Positions 21,715 through 26,229 of a stretch of DNA of 26,229 nt are shown piece after piece. Source of the DNA: Bacillota bacterium. Lineage in GTDB: Bacteria; Bacillota; Negativicutes; Sporomusales; Sporomusaceae. How positions within the stretch are numbered: position 1 is the first letter of the stretch; each line of letters begins with the position of its first letter. The position numbers and the translations under genes were made by a program. The notes under the pieces are model-generated. The model did not search any database. It had not been told where the DNA came from and saw nothing but the letters and a program-made list of their open reading frames with translations. Location of the stretch: positions 1 through 26,229 of the forward strand of contig JAEWGR010000154.1 of NCBI GenBank assembly GCA_023388195.1, in the 5' to 3' direction.

Positions 21715-22820
21715 ATATAGATATTGCAATTATCGGCGCCGGTCCTGCCGGACTCATGGCTGCTATTCATGCCGGAAAACTGGGGGCACGGGTATTGCTG
21801 ATTGAACGTGCCGAATATTATGGCGGCCAGCTTATCAAACAAACTCATAAATTTTTCGGCTCGAAAAGCGAATATGCCGGTGAACGGGGGATTGATATCG
21901 CAGCGTTACTAATCAAACAGGCGTTGTCACTCCCCAACATAACCAGTTGGAATAACGCTACCGTGCTGGGTTATTATCAGGAAGACGGTGTACTGACAGT
22001 CAAGCATCACAATACGTTTGTCACTGTTAAGGCCAAAAAAATCATCGTCGCTGCCGGAGCTGCTGAAAAAACGCTGGCCTTTCCGGGCAACGACCTGCCA
22101 GGCATCTATGGAGCCGGGGCAGTCCAGACTCTGATGAATGTCCATGGTGTTATGCCCGGCAAACGCCTGTTAATGGTAGGGGCAGGCAATATTGGGCTGA
22201 TCGTTGCCTATCAGTTGCTACAGGCCGGTGTTGAGGTTGCCGGCATTATCGAAGCAGGCCCCAAAATCGGTGGCTATCTAGTGCATGCTGCTAAAATACG
22301 GCGGGCCGGCATCCCGATTTACACAAGCCATACAATCAAGGCAGCCTATGGAACCCCTTCGCTTACCGGGGCGACCATCTGTCAGTTAGATTCTGCCTGG
22401 CAGCCAATACCGGGAACCGAATTCGATATCGAAGCCGACGGTTTGTGTCTGGCTGTTGGTCTGACACCGCTGACCGAGCTGTTGTGGCAGGCAGGCTGTA
22501 AAATGGCCTTTGTGCCGGAATTAGGCGGCTATGTCCCTTTCCGCACCACTGGCCTGCTGACTACCCATCCGGATATTTATGTGGCCGGTGACGTCGCCGG
22601 GGTGGAAGAAGCCTCTGCCGCCATGGTAGAAGGAAAATTAGCCGGGCTGGCAGCTGCTGCCGGCTTGGGATGGACGATAAAAGAAGAGGATTATCGGGAA
22701 GCCCAGAACCAATTAGCAGCACTCCGGGCCGGCAGTGTCAGTGCCAAAATACGCGCCGGCCTGGCCAAGGTAACATGTAGCCATAGCAGTGAATTAAGGG
22801 AGGTGACCGGCAATGCTTGA
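21711..22820 (+). CDS. FAD/NAD(P)-binding oxidoreductase subunit (HcnB/OoxA-like)
   Basis: The 369-residue protein starts with a Rossmann dinucleotide site, IIGAGPAGLMAAIHAGKLGA. A second nucleotide site reads LMVGAGNIGLIVAYQLLQAG near residue 155. The C-terminal FAD motif YVAGDVAGVEEASAAMVEGK closes the fold. HcnB and OoxA proteins are near 460 residues because they carry a C-terminal BFD-like [2Fe-2S] domain; here that domain is absent and a separate BFD gene lies two genes on. So the classic subunit is split. It probably passes electrons between the DAO subunit and an acceptor. It overlaps its neighbours by 4 and 8 bases. Confidence 0.9.
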   Translation: MNIDIAIIGAGPAGLMAAIHAGKLGARVLLIERAEYYGGQLIKQTHKFFGSKSEYAGERGIDIAALLIKQALSLPNITSWNNATVLGYYQEDGVLTVKHHNTFVTVKAKKIIVAAGAAEKTLAFPGNDLPGIYGAGAVQTLMNVHGVMPGKRLLMVGAGNIGLIVAYQLLQAGVEVAGIIEAGPKIGGYLVHAAKIRRAGIPIYTSHTIKAAYGTPSLTGATICQLDSAWQPIPGTEFDIEADGLCLAVGLTPLTELLWQAGCKMAFVPELGGYVPFRTTGLLTTHPDIYVAGDVAGVEEASAAMVEGKLAGLAAAAGLGWTIKEEDYREAQNQLAALRAGSVSAKIRAGLAKVTCSHSSELREVTGNA

Positions 22821-23301
22821 ACAAACAGGCGTACCTACAGCTGCTGATATCAATACTGTTTTACCGGCTCCAGAAAGACTCTGTCAGGGTCCTGTAGCGA
22901 TATTTGAATGTTTTCAGAACATCCCCTGCAACCCTTGTGTCGAAGCCTGTCCGCGGGGGGCCATTACCATTGGCGCTGATATTAATGAACGGCCGCAGCT
23001 TGACGAAAACAAGTGCAACGGCTGCGGCATTTGTCTGGCCCATTGCCCGGGGCTGTCCATCTTTGTCGTTGACTATGCTTATAGCCCGCAGGAAGCGTTA
23101 ATTAAACTGCCTTACGAATATTTGCCGCTGCCGGCAGCCGGTCAGATGGCAGATGCCCTCAGCCGCACGGGTGAAACAGTCGCTCTTGCTCAGGTGCAAA
23201 GGGTCCAGCAGAATAAAAATAAAACAAACGTAGTATGGGTGTCTGTCCCCAAAACACAGGCCATGAATGTTCGGGGCATTGCCATACGAAAGGAGGACTA
23301 A
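22813..23301 (+). CDS. 4Fe-4S dicluster ferredoxin-type subunit
   Basis: This 162-residue protein has two iron-sulphur motifs. The second is standard: Cys68-x2-Cys71-x2-Cys74-x3-Cys78-Pro (CNGCGICLAHCPG). The first is unusual: Cys33-x5-Cys39-x2-Cys42-x3-Cys46-Pro (CFQNIPCNPCVEACP), with five rather than two residues in the first gap. After the clusters comes an 80-residue tail with no Cys that may dock to the partner subunits. Its presence suggests electrons leave the dehydrogenase to a low-potential ferredoxin or membrane carrier. AGGGAGGTG precedes the ATG. It overlaps the upstream FAD gene by 8 bases. Confidence 0.88.
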   Translation: MLEQTGVPTAADINTVLPAPERLCQGPVAIFECFQNIPCNPCVEACPRGAITIGADINERPQLDENKCNGCGICLAHCPGLSIFVVDYAYSPQEALIKLPYEYLPLPAAGQMADALSRTGETVALAQVQRVQQNKNKTNVVWVSVPKTQAMNVRGIAIRKED

Positions 23302-23303
23302 TC

Positions 23304-23582
23304 ATGACAGAACCGGTTATCATCTGTCGTTGTGAGGATATCACACTGCAAGATATTCAGGAACTTATTAAACAGGGAAAACACAGTTTAGAGGAACTCA
23401 AACGCGAATGCCGCTGCGGTATGGGCCCCTGCCAGGGCCGTACCTGCACACCCTTGATTGCCCAGGAACTCGCCAAAGCTTTACAAGTCCGGACCGGCGA
23501 TGTTATCCTGCCAACTTTCCGGCCGCCGACGGCCCCAATCACATTAGGGGCTTTAGCAGCAGGGGGTGGCAAGCATGATTAA
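23304..23582 (+). CDS. BFD-like [2Fe-2S] protein
   Basis: The 92-residue protein matches the Fer2_BFD domain: Cys8-x-Cys10 (IICRCEDIT) and Cys43-x4-Cys48 (GMGPCQGRTC), the usual four ligands. Two extra Cys (36 and 38, ECRCGMG) lie just before the second pair, which is uncommon. It corresponds to the C-terminal domain of HcnB/OoxA and of sarcosine oxidase alpha, here as a free gene. AAGGAGGA precedes the ATG at 23304; the longer frame from 23235 overlaps the gene upstream and has no ribosome binding site. It overlaps the DAO gene by 8 bases. Confidence 0.9.
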   Translation: MTEPVIICRCEDITLQDIQELIKQGKHSLEELKRECRCGMGPCQGRTCTPLIAQELAKALQVRTGDVILPTFRPPTAPITLGALAAGGGKHD

Positions 23583-24723
23583 ACAGGCTGATGTTGTTGT
23601 AATTGGCGGCGGGGTTGTCGGCTGCTCTATTGCCTATAACCTGGCTAAAGCCGGCGCTGGCCGGATTGCCGTTATCGAACGCGGTTACCTTGCCAGCGGT
23701 GCAACCGGCAGGTGTGGTGCCGGCGTCCGGATGCAGTGGGGTACCGAAACCAATTGTCTGCTGGCCCGCGAGAGCGTTCACATGCTGGAAAACCTGCCTG
23801 AATTATTGGAGGTCAAGGGTGATATTGAGTTTAAACAAGGTGGCTACCTCTTACTTGCCTACACCGAAAAAATGGCAGACCAGTTTAAAAAGAACCTTAC
23901 CCTGCAAAATTCGCTTAGTATACCGGCCCGCTGGACAACACCGGCTGAGGCCAGGGAAATTGTGCCGCATTTGAATACAGACGGACTCCTGGGGGCTACT
24001 TTCTGTCCCAAAGACGGTCATGCCAACCCATTTAAAGTGACAAGCCTGTATGCCAAAGCAGCTGCCCGATTAGGGGTTCAGTTTTATACCTATACCGAAG
24101 TCACCGGATTAAGCGTTGAGGCAGGAAAAATTACAACAGTCCACACCAACAAGGGGGATATTGCCACTAACACTGTTATTAATGCGGCCGGTGGCTATGC
24201 CAAAATGGTCGGCCGGATGGCCGGTATCGAGCTGCCAATTTTTCCGGAGCGGCATGAAATACTGGTAACCGAACCGGTGGAACCTATGCAAACACCGATG
24301 GTCATGTGTTTTTACCATAATCTTTACTGTCAGCAAACTCCCCATGGCAGCTTTATTATGGGGATCGGCCACCCTGATGAGCCGGAAACCTTCAACATTA
24401 CTTCGAGCTGGCAGTTTTTGACGGAGATGGCCAAACGGATTACCAGGATATTACCGCCCCTTGCTAATCTAAATGTTGTCAGACAATGGGCCGGCCTTTA
24501 TGACATGTGTCCGGACCGGACACCGATTTTAGGGCCTGATGCTACCATTCAGGGCTTCTACACAGCTGCCGGCTTCAGTGGCCACGGTTTTATGATTTCA
24601 CCAATGGTCGGTAAGCTTATGGCGCAGATGGTTCTCGGATCACCCACCGATATTCCTATTACTATGTTTAGCGCCGAAAGGTTTGCCCGGGGCGAATTAT
24701 ATATTGAGCCTTCTGTCGTCTGA
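23575..24723 (+). CDS. FAD-dependent amine/amino-acid dehydrogenase (DAO family), catalytic subunit
   Basis: The 382-residue protein belongs to the D-amino acid oxidase / sarcosine oxidase beta family. The N-terminal FAD site is VVVIGGGVVGCSIAYNLAKAG, followed by VIERGYLASGATGRCGAGVRMQWG. The C-terminal substrate-domain end, YTAAGFSGHGFMISPMVGK, is typical. Relatives oxidise glycine, sarcosine, D-proline, hydroxyproline, opines or glycine to HCN (HcnC); the substrate here cannot be told. In this Fe-S operon it should act as a dehydrogenase, not an oxidase. The start is ATG at 23575, overlapping the BFD gene by 8 bases. It is the last gene of the operon; a short hairpin at 24721-24743 lacks a T tract. 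Confidence 0.92.
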   Translation: MIKQADVVVIGGGVVGCSIAYNLAKAGAGRIAVIERGYLASGATGRCGAGVRMQWGTETNCLLARESVHMLENLPELLEVKGDIEFKQGGYLLLAYTEKMADQFKKNLTLQNSLSIPARWTTPAEAREIVPHLNTDGLLGATFCPKDGHANPFKVTSLYAKAAARLGVQFYTYTEVTGLSVEAGKITTVHTNKGDIATNTVINAAGGYAKMVGRMAGIELPIFPERHEILVTEPVEPMQTPMVMCFYHNLYCQQTPHGSFIMGIGHPDEPETFNITSSWQFLTEMAKRITRILPPLANLNVVRQWAGLYDMCPDRTPILGPDATIQGFYTAAGFSGHGFMISPMVGKLMAQMVLGSPTDIPITMFSAERFARGELYIEPSVV

Positions 24724-24827
24724 TTATGAATTCATCATAATCACCGGCATATGCGATTACCCCTGGTGCAGGAAAAATCCATAGCCAAGAAACTGTAAAT
24801 ACTTTTATACCAAAGAAAAAATATCTC

Positions 24828-24856
24828 TTGCAAAATTCAGCAAACCGTAATACAAT
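24828..24856 (+). promoter_or_regulatory. Promoter of the lipoprotein gene leader
   Basis: TTGCAA (24828-24833), a 17-base spacer and TACAAT (24851-24856). A leader of about 200 bases would follow. A second TATAAT at 24858-24863 has no partner at proper spacing. Confidence 0.6.
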
Positions 24857-24911
24857 GTATAATCATAGGAAACAAAAGTATAATTGAATTTTTACTATAC
24901 TAAGCAAAGTT

Positions 24912-24962
24912 GCTTTTTGGAGAAAGACATTTTTTTGTGCTTCTTCAAAAAGCTATTTTTTT
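24912..24962 (+). terminator. Terminator hairpin in the leader of the binding-protein gene
   Basis: GCTTTTTGGAGAAAG (24912-24926) pairs with CTTCTTCAAAAAGC (24940-24953), one mismatch and one bulge, followed by TATTTTTTT. A smaller AGCAA / TTGCT hairpin just upstream overlaps its 5' arm and could compete with it. It lies between a promoter and the gene, so attenuation or a short leader RNA is possible. Confidence 0.65.
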
Positions 24963-25004
24963 ACCCAAATTGATGTTTAACAATGGATCTTTAGTGGAGG
25001 TGAT

Positions 25005-25067
25005 ATGTTAATAGGGTTCCGGGTATTCTATAAATTTTGCGTGAATGGGAGAGGATACTATGAGTAA
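25005..25067 (+). CDS. Candidate 20-codon leader ORF overlapping the binding-protein start
   Basis: ATG at 25005 has GTGGAGGTGAT directly upstream, a stronger ribosome binding site than that of the main gene. The peptide MLIGFRVFYKFCVNGRGYYE ends at TAA 25065-25067, so it overlaps the ATG of the lipoprotein gene (25060) in another frame. That arrangement fits translational coupling. The peptide has no run of one amino acid that would suggest classical attenuation. It could instead be chance. Confidence 0.4.
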   Translation: MLIGFRVFYKFCVNGRGYYE

Positions 25068-26226
25068 AATCGGAGTAAAAATGACGTGTCTGGTAACTAT
25101 GCTGGTTATGTTGGCAGGTCTGGTCACCGGTTGCGGCGACACGGCCAGCAAAGACATTAAAATCGGTGTGGTTTACGAACTTACCGGTAATACCGCGTCT
25201 TTTGGCACAGCTGCTGCTAATGGGGCAAAAATGGCCTTTAAAGAAATCAATGCCAAGGGTGGCGTTCTCGGCAAACAAATTCAGCCAATCATCGCTGACA
25301 ATAAAGGCGAGCCTTCTGAATCTTCCAATGCAATGACAAAAGTTATTACCCAGGATAAAGTTATTGCGGTAACCGGTTTTACCACCAGCTCCAACGGCAT
25401 TGCCGGCTCAACTGTAGCTGAAGCTAACAAAATCCCCTTTGTTGCTGCCGCTACTACCAACCCAAAAGTGACCTTGGATGAAAAGACAGGCAAAACTAAA
25501 GATTACACCTTCCGTGTTTGTTTTATCGATCCCTTCCAGGGTACTGTTGCTGCCAACTTTGCTTTAAACAGCCTCAAGGCTAAAAAAGCGGCTATTATGA
25601 TTGATAATTCCAGCGACTACAGCAAAGGTTTGGCTTCCTTCTACAAAGAAGCCTTTACCAAAGGCGGCGGCGAGATCATTGCCGAAGAAGCTTATTTGCA
25701 AAAAGACCAGGACTTTAAAACAATCCTGACTAAAATTAAAGCTACCAATCCTGATATTCTTTATGTCCCCGGCTATTACGAAGAAGTTGGTAAAATCGTA
25801 AAGCAAGCCCGCGAAATGGGCATTACGGTGCCGGTAGTCGGCGGTGACGGCTGGGATTCCCCGAAACTTACTGAAATCGGCGGTCCCCAAGCCCTTAACA
25901 ATACTTACTTCACCAACCATTACTCAGTAGAAGATACCAGCCCGCTGTCAAAAGCTTTTGTCGAAAACTACAAAAAAGAATTCGGCCAAATGCCTGATGC
26001 CATGGCAGTACTTGGTTATGATGCCGCCTACGTACTTGTTGACGCCATCAAACGCGCCAACAGCACCGAAGCAGCAAAAATCCGCGAAGCCCTGGCTGCA
26101 ACTAAAGACTACAAAGGTGCTGCCGGCGACCTGACTCTTAATGATCATCATGATGCCGTAAAAGGTGCGGTTATCCTGGAAATGAAAGATGGCAAACAAG
26201 TATATAAAGAAACTGTAAAACCATAA
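25060..26226 (+). CDS. livK: Branched-chain-amino-acid-type ABC transporter substrate-binding lipoprotein
   Basis: This 388-residue periplasmic binding protein of the Leu/Ile/Val class has a lipoprotein signal: basic start, hydrophobic core, and LVTGC with lipidated Cys25. The mature part opens with KIGVVYELTGNTASFGTAAANGAKMAFKE... (family-typical) and includes VVGGDGWDSPKL and LGYDAAYVLVDAIKRA near the end. It should deliver amino acids or related compounds to LivHMGF permease components, which are not in this window but may follow. The substrate may match the dehydrogenase upstream, but the family binds many ligands. The start is ATG at 25060, with GGGAGAGG upstream. The gene is complete, ending 3 bases before the window edge. 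Confidence 0.93.
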   Translation: MSKIGVKMTCLVTMLVMLAGLVTGCGDTASKDIKIGVVYELTGNTASFGTAAANGAKMAFKEINAKGGVLGKQIQPIIADNKGEPSESSNAMTKVITQDKVIAVTGFTTSSNGIAGSTVAEANKIPFVAAATTNPKVTLDEKTGKTKDYTFRVCFIDPFQGTVAANFALNSLKAKKAAIMIDNSSDYSKGLASFYKEAFTKGGGEIIAEEAYLQKDQDFKTILTKIKATNPDILYVPGYYEEVGKIVKQAREMGITVPVVGGDGWDSPKLTEIGGPQALNNTYFTNHYSVEDTSPLSKAFVENYKKEFGQMPDAMAVLGYDAAYVLVDAIKRANSTEAAKIREALAATKDYKGAAGDLTLNDHHDAVKGAVILEMKDGKQVYKETVKP

Positions 26227-26229
26227 AAA

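Noticed and set aside
24721..24743. Perfect 9-bp inverted repeat TGATTATGA / TCATAATCA at the end of the dehydrogenase operon
   Set aside because: It is AT-rich and has no T tract, so it is a poor terminator. It may still stabilise the mRNA end.
1..26229. CRISPR arrays, insertion sequences, phage genes, tRNA or rRNA genes
   Set aside because: Nothing with regularly spaced repeats, transposase or integrase motifs, or tRNA-like folds was seen on reading through; no profile search was possible.

Overview
The window looks like the chromosome of a spore-forming, diderm Firmicute of the Negativicutes (Sporomusaceae-like: Sporomusa, Pelosinus and relatives). An outer-membrane autotransporter barrel, which needs an outer membrane, sits beside Gram-positive hallmarks: a GAAC-N4-GTTC LexA operator system with a YneA-like LysM gene, HelD, a CIRCE operator, a SpoVM-like micro-protein and strong AGGAGG ribosome binding sites. 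The organism assignment is inference; no 16S gene is present. No tRNA, rRNA, CRISPR array, transposase or prophage gene was seen.

Layout. 1-1.3 kb: 3' end of an autotransporter. 1.6-4.0 kb: several very small genes, a cobalamin riboswitch with a terminator in front of a lone GNAT acetyltransferase, and a membrane protein of unknown role. 4.1-5.2 kb: divergent lexA and yneA-like genes with four LexA boxes between them. 5.3-9.8 kb, minus strand: helD and htpG, the latter behind a CIRCE operator that covers its start site. 10.0-11.3 kb: an orphan small protein and a terC-family manganese exporter gene behind a yybP-ykoY riboswitch. 11.3-14.0 kb: rmuC (minus) and htpX (plus), htpX having a 31-bp palindrome over its promoter. 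14.1-15.6 kb: a compact gamma-carbonic anhydrase / ndk / pduO operon. 15.8 kb: a 25-residue SpoVM-like gene followed by a 23-bp-arm perfect inverted repeat. 16.2-19.3 kb: an EF-G paralogue and pgeF. 19.4-26.2 kb: a catabolic or redox module consisting of a sigma-54 activator, a clear -24/-12 promoter, a five-gene overlapping operon for a multi-subunit FAD/Fe-S amine or amino-acid dehydrogenase, and a branched-chain-amino-acid-type binding lipoprotein.

How the parts fit. The right-hand module reads as a substrate-responsive system. The PAS/AAA+ activator probably senses a signal and fires the -24/-12 promoter. The operon then makes a DAO-type FAD subunit that oxidises an amine or amino acid and passes electrons through [2Fe-2S] and 4Fe-4S proteins. 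The lipoprotein may bind the substrate for uptake. The substrate cannot be read from sequence.

The strongest leads are this dehydrogenase operon and its control, the B12-controlled acetyltransferase, the SpoVM-like gene, HrcA control of htpG, the promoter-plus-terminator leaders before the activator and lipoprotein genes, and a set of micro-proteins of 25 to 54 residues.
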